NCBI RefSeq assembly: GCF_900604285.1 | Contig: NZ_UWNY01000001.1 | Coordinates: 1,245,774-1,309,773 of the forward strand | DNA: 64,000 nucleotides | Direction: 5' to 3' | Source of the DNA: Varibaculum vaginae | GTDB taxonomy: Bacteria; Actinomycetota; Actinomycetes; Actinomycetales; Actinomycetaceae | In this document: one piece after another, positions 1 through 10,675 of the stretch | Layout of the letters: every line of letters begins with the position of its first letter | Position numbering within the stretch: the stretch's first letter is position 1 | Notes under the pieces: model-generated | What the model was told of the DNA's origin: nothing | Databases searched by the model: none | The model's input: only the letters and a program-made list of their open reading frames with translations | Position numbers and translations under genes: made by a program

Positions 1-25
1 AGATAAGCCAGGTATCCTGGAGCAT

Positions 26-1987
26 ATGGCTGACCCTGCATCTTACCGGCCGAATCCGGCAGATATTCCCCCCAGTCCCGGGGTCTATCGCTTCCTAGAT
101 GAAAATGGTCGAGTTATTTATGTCGGTAAAGCTGTTAACCTACGTAACCGTTTAGCTAATTATTTTCAGCCGCTAGAATCTCTGCATCCACGAACTCGGA
201 AAATGGTAACCACCGGGGCGGCAGTTAAATGGATAACGGTTGATAATGAACTTGAGGCGCTGTCTTTGGAGTATTCCTGGATCAAAGAATTTACTCCCCG
301 CTTCAATGTAATGTATCGGGACGATAAGTCCTACCCCTATCTGGCTTTAACTATGGGGGATGAGTATCCGCGTATTCACATTACCCGGGAACGTCGGCGG
401 CCAAACTCCCGCTATTTCGGTCCGTATACTCAGGTGTGGGCGATTAGGGAAACCATGGATTTGCTGCGTAAAGTTTTTCCTTTACGCTCATGTACCAAAG
501 GAGTTTTCAATCGCGCAAAAGTATTAGGGCGTCCTTGCCTGGAAGGCTATATTGATAAATGCTCTGCCCCCTGTGTGGGAAGGATATCCCCCCAGGCCTA
601 TCGGAAATTAGCTACGCAAGTAAGCTCCTTCCTGGATGGAAAAACCGAGCCATTCACATCTAGGATCCATAATGAAATGGAGGAGGCTGCTTCCCGTCTC
701 GACTTTGAGCAGGCAGCGAAACTACGAGACCAGTTACTCGCCCTCGAAAAAGTTAGAGAAAAAAATACGGTAGTGCTAGACGAGAGCGTAGACGCTGATG
801 TGTATGCCCTGGCCAAGGATGACCTAGAAATGATTGTGCAGGTATTTTACGTACGTGCTGGTAGGATTCGCGGTGAACGCGGGTGGGTGGTAGAAACCCC
901 GGAGGAAAGTGATCTGCCAGAGATGCTTGAGAGCTTCTTAGAGCAGGTATATGGCGAATATCGGCAGCTAAATCAAGCGGTAGCTGCCGCGAAAAGTGTA
1001 GACGACGTTGAACATACTCCCACCCAGGCGATTCCCTCCGAGATATTGATGCCGCTCATACCGCAAAGAGCCGCTACCCTGAGCGCCTGGCTTAGTGAAA
1101 TTCGGGGGAAAAAAGTCCAGATAAGAGTGCCTAAGCGAGGGGCTAAACGTTCTCTGATGGAAACTGTTGCCGCAAATGCTTCCCAAGCTTTGCGGCTACA
1201 TAAAACCAAACGGGTAGGGGATTTAACTCAACGTTCCGAAGCCCTGCGGGAATTACAGGAATATTTAGAATTGGCGGATGCCCCTCTGAGGATAGAAGGC
1301 TACGACATTTCCCATACCCAAGGTGCGCATCAGGTAGGATCAATGGTGGTGTTTGAGGACGGTGCGCCCTTAAAACGTGCCTATCGCAGTTTTAATATCC
1401 ACAGCACTCCTGCAGATTCTGCCGATGATACTAAGGCTATGAATGAAGTGCTAAAGAGACGTTTTGCTAGGTTGCGTCAAGAAGAACTGGATGTGCAACG
1501 AGAGCTAGTCAGCGCCGAAACTTCTGGGGAACCAATTTTACGACGTTTTTCCTACTCTCCGGATCTGATCGTAGTAGATGGGGGAGCGCCTCAGGTTAAT
1601 GCAGCTCAAAAGGCTCTCGAAGAAGTAGGTGCCAATGTGAGTGTCATCGGATTAGCTAAGCGCCTAGAGGAAGTATGGCTGCCGGGAACAGAGTTTCCAG
1701 TTATTTTTCCCCGCACTTCGCCCGCGCTTTACCTTTTACAGTATTTACGCGATGAATCCCACCGTTTCGCGATTACCGCGCATCGGAAAAAACGGGGTAA
1801 AACCGTGCGAAATTCACTCTTGGATAGCATTCCCGGTTTAGGCCCAGTTCGGCAAAAGGCCTTATTAAAACATTTCGGTTCCCTCAAACGCCTCCGAGAA
1901 GCGGAAGAGGGGGAGATAGCGGAAGTTGACGGTATCGGAGCGGTAATGGCCAAGCAGATTCGCGATTGTCTCGCCGATAGCCGGTAA
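26..1987 (+). CDS. uvrC: UvrABC system protein C (excinuclease subunit)
   Basis: This 653-residue protein is the dual-incision nuclease of nucleotide excision repair, cutting 3' and 5' of a lesion handed over by UvrA/UvrB. An N-terminal GIY-YIG nuclease domain is visible (GVY at about residue 19, YVG at about 32, then LRNRL). A UVR (UvrB-binding) helix pair lies near residues 205-240 (FEQAAKLRDQL). The RNase H-like 5' nuclease domain follows (EGYDISH near 430), and the end carries tandem helix-hairpin-helix motifs (IPGLGPVRQKALL, VDGIGAVMAKQI). Length matches the family. The ATG start has a GGAG Shine-Dalgarno 6 bases upstream. Only 25 bases of upstream sequence are in the window, so its promoter cannot be judged. 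It is followed by rapZ, the usual actinobacterial order uvrC-rapZ-yvcK-whiA. Confidence 0.97.
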   Translation: MADPASYRPNPADIPPSPGVYRFLDENGRVIYVGKAVNLRNRLANYFQPLESLHPRTRKMVTTGAAVKWITVDNELEALSLEYSWIKEFTPRFNVMYRDDKSYPYLALTMGDEYPRIHITRERRRPNSRYFGPYTQVWAIRETMDLLRKVFPLRSCTKGVFNRAKVLGRPCLEGYIDKCSAPCVGRISPQAYRKLATQVSSFLDGKTEPFTSRIHNEMEEAASRLDFEQAAKLRDQLLALEKVREKNTVVLDESVDADVYALAKDDLEMIVQVFYVRAGRIRGERGWVVETPEESDLPEMLESFLEQVYGEYRQLNQAVAAAKSVDDVEHTPTQAIPSEILMPLIPQRAATLSAWLSEIRGKKVQIRVPKRGAKRSLMETVAANASQALRLHKTKRVGDLTQRSEALRELQEYLELADAPLRIEGYDISHTQGAHQVGSMVVFEDGAPLKRAYRSFNIHSTPADSADDTKAMNEVLKRRFARLRQEELDVQRELVSAETSGEPILRRFSYSPDLIVVDGGAPQVNAAQKALEEVGANVSVIGLAKRLEEVWLPGTEFPVIFPRTSPALYLLQYLRDESHRFAITAHRKKRGKTVRNSLLDSIPGLGPVRQKALLKHFGSLKRLREAEEGEIAEVDGIGAVMAKQIRDCLADSR

Positions 1988-2016
1988 CTGAGCTCACTTC
2001 GTAGCATACTTAGAAC

Positions 2017-2970
2017 ATGGATGAAGCTCAGCCGCATTATTTATCTTCCCCGCCTACGGTGCCCGAGGGAGTGCCGATACTTGATGAAACCGCTCCTCCG
2101 CGTGAGGCCAATGTTCCCGAGATGATTATTATTACCGGGATGTCGGGGGCTGGTCGGTCACGGGCTGGAAAGGCTCTGGAGGATCTGGACTGGTACGTAG
2201 TCGATAATTTGCCTCCGGCTATGTTGCTGCCGTTTGCCGATATGATGACCCCTGAAGGTGAAGGTATCCATCGGCTGGCCGCGATTGTTGACGTACGTAG
2301 TGGGGAACTGTTCTCCAAGTTTCAGCGTGCTTTGGATGAACTATCCCGACGGCATATCCGTTACCAGTTAGTGTTCCTAGATGCTGATGAGCGAGTTTTA
2401 GTGCGCCGTTACGAGTCCAACCGGCGTCCTCATCCTTTGCAAGAGGGAGGACGAATTTTGGACGGAATTCGTGCGGAACGGAGGATACTAGCTCCGATTC
2501 GTACTCGCGCCGATGTTTTAATCGACAGCACCAATATGAACGTTCATGACCTTAACCGTCATATGCGCGATGTGGTGGCCGGGGAAGGCGATCGCCCCAT
2601 GAAACTCACCGTAATGTCCTTCGGATTTAAAAATGGAATTCCCCTAGACGCCGATTGGGTTTGCGATGTGCGTTTCTTAGCTAATCCCTATTGGGTGAGC
2701 GAGCTGCGGCATTTAACCGGCCGGGATGCACCGGTGGCAAAATATGTTCTTGATCAACCGGGAGCAGAAGAATTCGCGCAAAAATTGGTGGACATGTTGA
2801 CCCCAATTTTTGCGGGCTACCTTACAGAACTCAAACCTTTTGTTACTATCGCGATCGGCTGTACCGGCGGACAGCACCGTTCGGTGGCCTTAACGGAAAA
2901 AATCAGTGAACTTTTCCGTGCCCAAGGGCTGCCGGTGCGTACCGTACATAGAGATCTGGGGTTGGAATGA
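2017..2970 (+). CDS. rapZ: RapZ/YvcJ-family nucleotide-binding protein
   Basis: 317 residues. The family binds nucleotides and, in E. coli, presents a small RNA to RNase E; in Gram-positives (YvcJ) its role is less clear. The P-loop is at residues 41-48 (GMSGAGRS), with Arg where the usual GxxxxGKS has Lys. I recall the same substitution in actinobacterial homologues, so I do not treat it as inactivation. The C-terminal RapZ domain ends in the conserved stretch IAIGCTGGQHRSV. About 35 residues of low conservation precede the P-loop; a start at Met36 is possible. No Shine-Dalgarno precedes the ATG, but CATACT lies 6 bases upstream, consistent with a leaderless message. The stop overlaps the yvcK start (ATGA), so the two are translationally coupled. 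Confidence 0.93.
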   Translation: MDEAQPHYLSSPPTVPEGVPILDETAPPREANVPEMIIITGMSGAGRSRAGKALEDLDWYVVDNLPPAMLLPFADMMTPEGEGIHRLAAIVDVRSGELFSKFQRALDELSRRHIRYQLVFLDADERVLVRRYESNRRPHPLQEGGRILDGIRAERRILAPIRTRADVLIDSTNMNVHDLNRHMRDVVAGEGDRPMKLTVMSFGFKNGIPLDADWVCDVRFLANPYWVSELRHLTGRDAPVAKYVLDQPGAEEFAQKLVDMLTPIFAGYLTELKPFVTIAIGCTGGQHRSVALTEKISELFRAQGLPVRTVHRDLGLE

Positions 2971-3965
2971 GAACCTTATTAGATTCAGATGGTTGGATGA
3001 CCCGTGGTTGGACTGGCCCCAGCATCGTGGCATTGGGAGGGGGGCACGGTCTGTCTGCCACTTTGCGTGCCTTACGCCATATCACGCGACAGCTAACTGC
3101 GGTAGTGACCGTAGCTGATGACGGAGGCTCTTCGGGCAGATTACGCAAAGAACTAGGAGTGCTCCCTCCCGGGGATTTACGGATGGCATTGGCTGCGCTA
3201 TGTGATGATACCGATTGGGGTCTTACCTGGCGTGATGCTATGCAGCATCGTTTTAGTTCCGACGGGCCTCTTGACAATCATGCTTTGGGGAATCTCCTGA
3301 TCGTGACCATGTGGGATTTGTTGGGAGACGTAGTTGAAGGTCTGGATTGGGTTGCCAGGTTGCTAAATTGTGAGGGTAAAGTACTCCCGATGTGTGCCGA
3401 CCCTATGCAGATCGAGGCTGATTTAGTCTTAAATGGTAAAAAACGTACCGTTCATGGGCAGGCCAAAGCCGCGAAAGCTCCCGGGAAAGTAGTTGATGTG
3501 CGTCTTAGCCCTGCCCATCCGCGAGTTTGTCCCCAAACTATCCAAGCTATCCGGGAGGCAGAGGGGATTGTTCTTGGTCCGGGATCTTGGTATACCTCGG
3601 TTATTCCGCATTTGCTAGTTCCCGAACTGGCCACGGCTCTACAACAGTCCTCGGCGGGGAAAGTAATGGTGATGAATCTTGAGCCTCATACTGAGGAAAC
3701 CGAAGATCTGACGCTATCGGGACACATAGAAGCGTTTCGGCATTTCGCACCCGAGATGAAAATCGATGTGGTGATTGTCGATCCCACGGCGATTGATGAT
3801 GACGATGAACTGGAACGAGCTGCCGAATCTGTGGGTGCAAAACTGGTAATACGTCAAGTTAGAGCCGGATCTGCCTCGGAGCAGCATGATCCTCTGCGGC
3901 TCGCAGCTGCTCTTCGAGATGCCTTTCAGGGGTATTTGTCGGAAGTGGGAGTGTCCGAGTTCTAG
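2967..3965 (+). CDS. yvcK: YvcK/CofD-like protein (gluconeogenesis factor family)
   Basis: 332 residues of the CofD/YvcK fold. YvcK binds UDP-sugars and is needed for growth on gluconeogenic carbon sources and for cell-wall homeostasis in Bacillus and mycobacteria. Diagnostic features are the N-terminal glycine-rich loop (ALGGGHGLSATLRAL, about residues 22-36), VTVADDGGSSGRLR, and the later GPGSWYTSVIPHLL. These separate it from true CofD of F420 synthesis. Its start overlaps the rapZ stop by four bases, and whiA follows after 55 bases, the conserved three-gene block of Gram-positives. Function is assigned by family and context. Confidence 0.93.
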   Translation: MRTLLDSDGWMTRGWTGPSIVALGGGHGLSATLRALRHITRQLTAVVTVADDGGSSGRLRKELGVLPPGDLRMALAALCDDTDWGLTWRDAMQHRFSSDGPLDNHALGNLLIVTMWDLLGDVVEGLDWVARLLNCEGKVLPMCADPMQIEADLVLNGKKRTVHGQAKAAKAPGKVVDVRLSPAHPRVCPQTIQAIREAEGIVLGPGSWYTSVIPHLLVPELATALQQSSAGKVMVMNLEPHTEETEDLTLSGHIEAFRHFAPEMKIDVVIVDPTAIDDDDELERAAESVGAKLVIRQVRAGSASEQHDPLRLAAALRDAFQGYLSEVGVSEF

Positions 3966-4020
3966 TTAGAATGACGGCTAGAAAGAAACCAGACCATTTA
4001 GGCCGGAAAGGGAAAATAAA

Positions 4021-4998
4021 ATGTCGTTGACCTCAGATATAAAAAATGAGCTAGCGGAAAAAACTATAGCTAAGCAGTCTGAGGCTAAGGCGCAAACAGC
4101 TAGTATTTTGCGTTTCGCGGGCGGGATTCACCTGATTAACCGGAATATTGTGGTGGAAGCGGAGGTGGACAACGTAAAGGTGATGAAAAACCTGGTGGTC
4201 AGCCTAGAGAATCTATTTGATGCCCACCCCGATGTGGTTCGGGTAGGAGCCGGGGGGATTCGCGCCGATGACCGCTACGTGGTACGAACGGTTGAGAATG
4301 CCGGAAGTCTAGCCCGCCTTACTGGTTTGATTGATACTGCCGGCCGACCTATCCGGGGATTGTCTCCGCGGTTAGTATCTGGGGATATGGGGGTGGCTAA
4401 GGCAACCTGGCGGGGTGCTTTTATGGCACGCGGATCCTTATCGCAGCCGGGTCGCTCTGGATCTTTAGAAATTACTTGCCCCGGCCCCGAGGCTGCACTG
4501 GCTTTGGTAGGGGCAGCGCGCCGCTTGGGGGTGAGCGCGAAATCTCGCCAAGTGCGTGGGCAAGATCGGGTGGTGGTACGCGACGGGGAACAAATCTCTA
4601 GATTACTGACTGCCATGGGAGCTTTCCGTGCCCAGGAAATCTGGGAAAAAAATCGGGAAACCAATCAGGTACGGGGGTCGGTTAATCGTTTAGCAAACTT
4701 CGATGATGCTAATCTGCGACGCAGTGCCCGGGCAGCGGTGGCTGCCGGGGCGCGAGTACGCCGAGCATTCGAAATTTTAGGGGACGATATTCCCGCGCAC
4801 CTTTTGCAGGCTGGCCAGCTACGTTTGCAGTATAAGGAAGCCTCCCTAGAAGAATTAGGGCAAAAAGCTGATCCGCCGCTAACTAAAGACGCGGTAGCTG
4901 GCCGTATCCGGCGCCTGCTGGCGATGGCGGATAAAGCTGCGCATGATCGGGGAGTGCCTTCTACCCAAGAAGCGGTGGAAGCAGAGGGCTTGCAATAA
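4021..4998 (+). CDS. whiA: DNA-binding protein WhiA
   Basis: 325 residues. WhiA combines an N-terminal degenerate LAGLIDADG homing-endonuclease-like domain with a C-terminal helix-turn-helix. In Streptomyces it works with WhiB to switch on sporulation-septation genes; in non-sporulating Gram-positives it influences division and chromosome segregation. The N-terminus MSLTSDIKNELA and the C-terminal block EILGDDIPAHLLQAGQLRL followed by SLEELGQKADPPLTKDAVAGRIRRLL are typical, the latter being the HTH. A purine-rich region (GGAAAGGGAAAATAAA) precedes the ATG. It closes the rapZ-yvcK-whiA block. No sporulation genes are visible here, so a division-related role is more likely than development. Confidence 0.95.
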   Translation: MSLTSDIKNELAEKTIAKQSEAKAQTASILRFAGGIHLINRNIVVEAEVDNVKVMKNLVVSLENLFDAHPDVVRVGAGGIRADDRYVVRTVENAGSLARLTGLIDTAGRPIRGLSPRLVSGDMGVAKATWRGAFMARGSLSQPGRSGSLEITCPGPEAALALVGAARRLGVSAKSRQVRGQDRVVVRDGEQISRLLTAMGAFRAQEIWEKNRETNQVRGSVNRLANFDDANLRRSARAAVAAGARVRRAFEILGDDIPAHLLQAGQLRLQYKEASLEELGQKADPPLTKDAVAGRIRRLLAMADKAAHDRGVPSTQEAVEAEGLQ

Positions 4999-5012
4999 TC
5001 AATCAATGGTGA

Positions 5013-6233
<1,221 letters not shown>

Positions 6234-6257
6234 AGTAATGCGACACGATGCATAAGG

Positions 6258-6292
6258 TATGCCCGCCTGCCTGTTTCAGGCAGGCGGGCATA
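6258..6292 (+). terminator. Rho-independent terminator of gap
   Basis: Perfect 16-bp inverted repeat (6258-6273 and 6277-6292) around a 3-base TTT loop, GC-rich in its core (GCCCGCCTGCCTG), followed by GTCTTGTT. It lies 24 bases after the gap stop codon. Confidence 0.9.
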
Positions 6293-6345
6293 GTCTTGTT
6301 ATCCACTAACTTCATGCCCACAGCGGCAGAAAGGTAAAGCAAATA

Positions 6346-7542
6346 ATGGCTCTAAGAGGTATTGAGTCTTTAGGAGACTTAACCGGACGTAAGGTTCTGG
6401 TGCGCTCCGACTTTAATGTGCCGTTAAAAGACGGTAAAATCACTGATGACGGGCGTATCCGTGCCGCCTTGCCAACGTTAAAGGCATTGGTAGATGCCGG
6501 GGCGAAAGTAGTGGTAATGGCGCACCTGGGACGTCCTAAAGGACAGGTAAACCCGGAATTTTCTTTAGCTCCAGTCGCGAAGAGACTAGGAGAATTACTG
6601 AATCAGGATGTAGTCCTGGCGAAAGATACGGTAGGCGAGGATGCAAAAGCTCAGGCAGCCGCGTTAGCGTCCGGACAGGTGCTACTGCTTGAAAATGTTA
6701 GATTCGATGCCCGAGAAAACTCCAAAGATGACGCGGAGCGCGCGGCTTTGGCTAAAGAATATGCGCAGCTTGCTGAGTGCTTTGTTTCTGATGGGTTTGG
6801 AGTGGTTCACCGTAAGCAAGCGTCGGTATACGATATTGCTAAACTGTTGCCTTCAGCAGCGGGATTCCTAGTAAAAAAGGAAATCGAGTCTTTACGACGG
6901 GCAACTGAAAACCCGGAGCGACCCTACGGAGTTATCTTGGGGGGATCTAAGGTTTCGGACAAGTTGGGAGTTATCGCTAACCTGTTAGAAAAAGCGGACT
7001 TTTTGGCTATCGGTGGCGGTATGGCCTACACGTTCTTGGCTGCTAAGGGCTACGAGGTAGGTAACTCGCTTCTAGAAACTGATCAAATTGAAACCGTTAA
7101 AGGGTATATGAAGAAGGCTGAAGAGCGCGGGGTAGACCTATTACTCCCGGTTGATACCCTGGTCGCTCCAGAATTTTCGGCAGATGCCCCTGCCACTTTG
7201 GTGGATTGCGACAATATGCCTGCCGGTCAGCTGGGTCTTGATATTGGTCCTAAGACCGCTCAACTATTTGCCGAAAAGATTAAAGCAGCGAAAACCGTTG
7301 CTTGGAATGGCCCCATGGGCGTATTCGAATTTGCGACCTTTAGCGAAGGTACTAAAGCGGTAGCACAAGCACTAGCCGATTCGGAATGCTTTAGTGTGAT
7401 TGGCGGGGGAGATTCCGCTGCCGCAGTTCGCACCCTGGGATTTGATGAAACTAAGTTCAGCCATATTTCAACTGGTGGCGGAGCTTCTTTGGAATTACTA
7501 GAAGGTAAAACCCTGCCGGGTATTGCCGTATTGGAGGATTAA
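6346..7542 (+). CDS. pgk: Phosphoglycerate kinase
   Basis: 398 residues; transfers the acyl phosphate of 1,3-bisphosphoglycerate to ADP, the first ATP-yielding glycolytic step. The substrate-binding N-domain shows [14 protein letters not shown] (about 15-28) and the MAHLGRP loop. The nucleotide-binding C-domain has GGSKVSDK, the hinge region WNGPMGVFE, and the glycine-rich GGGDSAAAV followed by [15 protein letters not shown]. Length is normal. A GAAAGG Shine-Dalgarno precedes the ATG. The stop is two bases from the tpiA start, so the two form an operon separated from gap by a terminator. Confidence 0.97.
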   Translation: MALRGIESLGDLTGRKVLVRSDFNVPLKDGKITDDGRIRAALPTLKALVDAGAKVVVMAHLGRPKGQVNPEFSLAPVAKRLGELLNQDVVLAKDTVGEDAKAQAAALASGQVLLLENVRFDARENSKDDAERAALAKEYAQLAECFVSDGFGVVHRKQASVYDIAKLLPSAAGFLVKKEIESLRRATENPERPYGVILGGSKVSDKLGVIANLLEKADFLAIGGGMAYTFLAAKGYEVGNSLLETDQIETVKGYMKKAEERGVDLLLPVDTLVAPEFSADAPATLVDCDNMPAGQLGLDIGPKTAQLFAEKIKAAKTVAWNGPMGVFEFATFSEGTKAVAQALADSECFSVIGGGDSAAAVRTLGFDETKFSHISTGGGASLELLEGKTLPGIAVLED

Positions 7543-7544
7543 AA

Positions 7545-8318
7545 ATGACTCGTACCCCATTGCTTGCTGGCAACTGGAAAATGAATATGAACCACCTCGA
7601 GGCGACTCGCTTGGTTCAGGAACTAGCTCTAGATCTGCAAGATCATAACTTTGACTACCGCAATGATGTGGTGGTAATTCCACCTTTTACCGATATTCGT
7701 TCGGTGCAGACCGTGGTGGAGTCAGATAACTTGAAAATTACCTATGGTGCACAAGATGTTTCCGTGCATAAGTCCGGCGCTTACACTGGTGAAATCTCGG
7801 CCTCTATGCTCACCAAACTGGGTTGTTCCTGGGTGGTAGTTGGACACTCTGAGCGTCGCGAATACCACCATGAGAGTGACGAGCTGGTGGGGCAGAAAGC
7901 TGCGGTGGCTTTGGAAGCGGGTATGACTCCGATTATCTGCTGCGGTGAAGGCCTAGAGGTACGTAAAGCCGGTCAGCATGTAGCTCATGTGGTGAAGCAG
8001 ATTGAAGGTGCTTATAAAGGTATTTCCGCTGATGATGCAGTTAATACCGTGGTTGCTTACGAACCGATTTGGGCCATTGGTACCGGTGAGACCGCAACCC
8101 CCGAGGACGCTGAAGAGGTTTGTGCTGCAATTCGGGCGAAGCTAGCTGAGCTCTATTCAGCAGATGTTGCCGAATCTATTCGGGTTCTCTACGGAGGGTC
8201 GGTAAAGTCGGCAAACGTAGCTGAAATTATGGCGAAGCCGAACGTTGATGGTGCCCTAGTTGGGGGAGCATCTTTGAAGGCCGAGGAATTCTCGAAAATT
8301 GCTCGTTTCGACGACTAG
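7545..8318 (+). CDS. tpiA: Triosephosphate isomerase
   Basis: 257 residues, a TIM barrel interconverting dihydroxyacetone phosphate and glyceraldehyde 3-phosphate. Active-site elements are visible: Lys in NWKMN (residue 12), the electrophilic His in VVGHSERRE (near 100), and the catalytic Glu in [11 protein letters not shown] (near 172). The phosphate-binding YGGSVK and GGASL loops are near the end. It starts two bases after pgk, preceded by GGAGG within the pgk coding end. It is followed by a strong hairpin terminator, which separates it from secG. Confidence 0.97.
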   Translation: MTRTPLLAGNWKMNMNHLEATRLVQELALDLQDHNFDYRNDVVVIPPFTDIRSVQTVVESDNLKITYGAQDVSVHKSGAYTGEISASMLTKLGCSWVVVGHSERREYHHESDELVGQKAAVALEAGMTPIICCGEGLEVRKAGQHVAHVVKQIEGAYKGISADDAVNTVVAYEPIWAIGTGETATPEDAEEVCAAIRAKLAELYSADVAESIRVLYGGSVKSANVAEIMAKPNVDGALVGGASLKAEEFSKIARFDD

Positions 8319-8370
8319 CTGAATTTTATAAATATAAATCAACCGCTTTAGCGCGGTGAAGTTGCTAACG

Positions 8371-8404
8371 ATTGGCGGCGGGTCTACTGTGACCCGCCGC
8401 CAAT
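8371..8404 (+). terminator. Terminator after tpiA
   Basis: Perfect 14-bp stem (ATTGGCGGCGGGTC at 8371-8384 with GACCCGCCGCCAAT at 8391-8404) around a 6-base loop. With one bulged A the stem can extend five more base pairs (TAACG/CGTTA). No long T run follows directly. Confidence 0.75.
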
Positions 8405-8449
8405 ACGTTATAGTAATGACAGGTTAAACTTTTTGGGGAGAAGAAATTA

Positions 8450-8698
8450 GTGCAGACCGTAATCGAGATTATCGCGGAAGTAGTGCTGGTGATATCCAGT
8501 TTGTTTCTGATTCTTACCATTTTGATGCATAAAGGATCTGGTGGAGGTCTTTCTGACATGTTCGGAGGGGGACTGACCTCTAGCGCTGGTTCCTCTGGCG
8601 TCGCCATGCGTAATCTTAATCGCATCACTATTGTCACCGCGGTTATTTGGTTAATCAGCGTAATCGTCCTGGGTCTTCTACCTAGGATATTTGCATAA
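8450..8698 (+). CDS. secG: Protein-export membrane protein SecG
   Basis: 82 residues, the small accessory subunit of the SecYEG translocon. Two hydrophobic segments are seen (about residues 3-25 and 57-78), joined by the conserved glycine-rich cytoplasmic loop HKGSGGGLSDMFGGG. It uses GTG at 8450 with GGGGAG upstream. Its position after tpiA is the common Gram-positive arrangement. It appears to have its own transcription, since a terminator lies between it and tpiA and a TTATAGT-like sequence occurs at about 8408. Confidence 0.93.
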   Translation: MQTVIEIIAEVVLVISSLFLILTILMHKGSGGGLSDMFGGGLTSSAGSSGVAMRNLNRITIVTAVIWLISVIVLGLLPRIFA

Positions 8699-9208
8699 AG
8701 CCTGACTGGTTTAAATTAGGTTATAAATAAAGTTGTTCCCTGTGAACCGTAGAAAATATTCTCATCTAAAGGCGTGCTTGCTGTTCTAGATTTGCTTCGA
8801 ATACTTTCCGGTTTAGCGGTAAAGAAAACCCGGCAAAATCTGCTGATAGTCCCGGTTACCAGGGAATAAAAGTTTGTCTGCTCATTTCATCTCGAGATTT
8901 CTTCTAGTTCCCTAAACAGTTGGTAGGTGAGCACACTAAGTGGTACCCGGATATCTGTACGAAATTTTTAGGGCATAGCTAATTATCCTGGAAGCAGGAA
9001 CTTCCTCAGCAGCTCATGCCGCCACGAAATTGGTAGGCTCAAAATGAAAACTTTTATTCTTGTGTGGGTACGCTAGCTCACATCCGAGCCTAATCATTTC
9101 CTGAAAGTCGCGCTGTGCCTTAAGATTATCAGCGTTGCAATTTATTCAAACAGGTGAATTCTGCCGGCTAGAGGCAGGGCGCCGTAGACAAGCCGCGGGA
9201 GCGTATTT
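8699..9208. other. 510-base intergenic region without a recognised gene
   Basis: I found no open frame with a plausible start, no tRNA cloverleaf, no SRP-RNA core (GGAAG/AGCAG pair) and no tmRNA signature in either strand. A TTGCAA/AATTCT pair near 9134-9165 may be part of a tig promoter, but it is weak. The stretch is unusually long for this compact window. Confidence 0.6.
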
Positions 9209-10555
9209 GTGAAAACAGACGTGGAAAAGCTGGAAGAAACCAGGGCTAAATTGACCGTCCAGGTACCGTATGAAAACCTTAAATCGGAAATAGACAAGGT
9301 ATACAAGCAGCTAGGGAAGCAGGTATCGATTCCTGGTTTCCGCCCCGGTCACGTTCCTAATCAGATAATTGATCAGCGGATTGGACGCGGCTATGTACTG
9401 GAGCAGGCTATCAATGAGCGTCTAGGGGATTTTTATGGCCGTGCTCTGAACGAAGCTGAACTGACTCCTCTGGGACAACCGGAAGTTGAAGTTGTAGAAA
9501 CTCCGGCTGTTGAAGGCAAACCGGGTGGCGATCTGAAGTTCACCGCAGAAGTAGATATCGTTCCAGATTTCGAGCTGCCTTCCCTGGAAGGTGTTTCCCT
9601 AGAGGTAACGAAGCTAGAAGTAAGCGATGAGGATGTAGAAAAAGAGCTAGACCAGCTTCGTGATCGTTTTGCCTCCCTGAAGACCGTCGAGCGGGCGGCG
9701 CAAGACGGTGATTTCACCTCCATTGATATGGTTGCCAAGATTGGGGACGAGGAAGTTGATTCCGTTTCTGGGGTTTCCTACCAGATTGGTTCCCAGTCGA
9801 TGCTTGCGGGCATGGATGAAGCTCTAACCGGGATGAAAGCTGAGGAAACCGCCGATTTCAAATCTGTTTTGAAAGGCGGAGAGCACGAGGGGGAAGAGGC
9901 CGATGTTACTATTACCTTGCATAAGGTAAAAGAGCGGGAACTGCCCGAGGCAGATGATGATTTCGCGCAGATGGCATCGGAATTCGACAGTATTGGCGAA
10001 CTGCGTACCGATTTGCGCGGCACTGTAGAGAAGATGCGCCGTCAGCAGCAGGCTCTGGAAGCACGTGAGAAACTACAAGACTACCTGGTAGATAATACGG
10101 ATTTCCCGCTGCCGCAAAAGTTCATTGATAGTGAGGTTGATCGCCTAGCTGAGGGACAAGAAGACGCGGATCGCGAAGAACTTGCCGAGTCAGTTAAGAA
10201 ACAGGCTAAGCAACAGATTGTGGTTGATCGCATCGCTAACGAGCGTGAGGTAGAGATTGACCCCAACGAGCTCTACCAGTCTATTTTTGAGATTGCCCAG
10301 ATGTATGGGGTTGATCCCATGCAGATGCTGCGGGATCAGAACCAAGTTGCCGCTATGGGGCAAGATTTGCGCCGTAATCGTGCGTTGGTATCGGCTCTGC
10401 GCGAGGTAACCGTCAAGGATGAGGACGGTACCGAAGTCGACCTTTCGGAATTCACCAAGGATCCGGCGGAAGCTCGGGCGGAACAGGCGGCAGCTGCCGC
10501 TGCTCAAGCTGCAGAGGAAGATAGCGAAGCCGCGGATAGCGAAGAAGAAAACTAG
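9209..10555 (+). CDS. tig: Trigger factor (ribosome-associated chaperone, PPIase)
   Basis: 448 residues. Trigger factor docks at the ribosomal exit tunnel and shields nascent chains. The N-terminal ribosome-binding domain carries GFRPGHVPNQIID (about 43-55), equivalent to the GFRxGxxP docking loop. The FKBP-like prolyl isomerase domain is near 155-240, followed by the helical C-terminal substrate cradle. The tail is an Ala/Glu-rich acidic extension (from about 415), common in actinobacterial versions. GTG start with CGGGAG upstream. It stands alone, with a strong terminator behind it and the clp genes downstream. Confidence 0.96.
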   Translation: MKTDVEKLEETRAKLTVQVPYENLKSEIDKVYKQLGKQVSIPGFRPGHVPNQIIDQRIGRGYVLEQAINERLGDFYGRALNEAELTPLGQPEVEVVETPAVEGKPGGDLKFTAEVDIVPDFELPSLEGVSLEVTKLEVSDEDVEKELDQLRDRFASLKTVERAAQDGDFTSIDMVAKIGDEEVDSVSGVSYQIGSQSMLAGMDEALTGMKAEETADFKSVLKGGEHEGEEADVTITLHKVKERELPEADDDFAQMASEFDSIGELRTDLRGTVEKMRRQQQALEAREKLQDYLVDNTDFPLPQKFIDSEVDRLAEGQEDADREELAESVKKQAKQQIVVDRIANEREVEIDPNELYQSIFEIAQMYGVDPMQMLRDQNQVAAMGQDLRRNRALVSALREVTVKDEDGTEVDLSEFTKDPAEARAEQAAAAAAQAAEEDSEAADSEEEN

Positions 10556-10586
10556 TAGCTAACGCTATCAAGTAATCCTTATAGGC

Positions 10587-10620
10587 GGTGGGGCGGAAAG
10601 TGAGAGCTTTCCGCCCCACC
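10587..10620 (+). terminator. Terminator after tig
   Basis: Perfect 14-bp stem (GGTGGGGCGGAAAG at 10587-10600 with CTTTCCGCCCCACC at 10607-10620), 6-base loop, followed by GGCGTTTATTTCT. Confidence 0.88.
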
Positions 10621-10675
10621 GGCGTTTATTTCTAGCTAAACTGATTTCCAGGATGCTCATTGCCTAATTTTCATG

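Noticed and set aside
2137-2162. RapZ P-loop Lys to Arg as a sign of inactivation
   Set aside because: I recall the same GMSGAGRS form in actinobacterial RapZ proteins, so it is a lineage feature.
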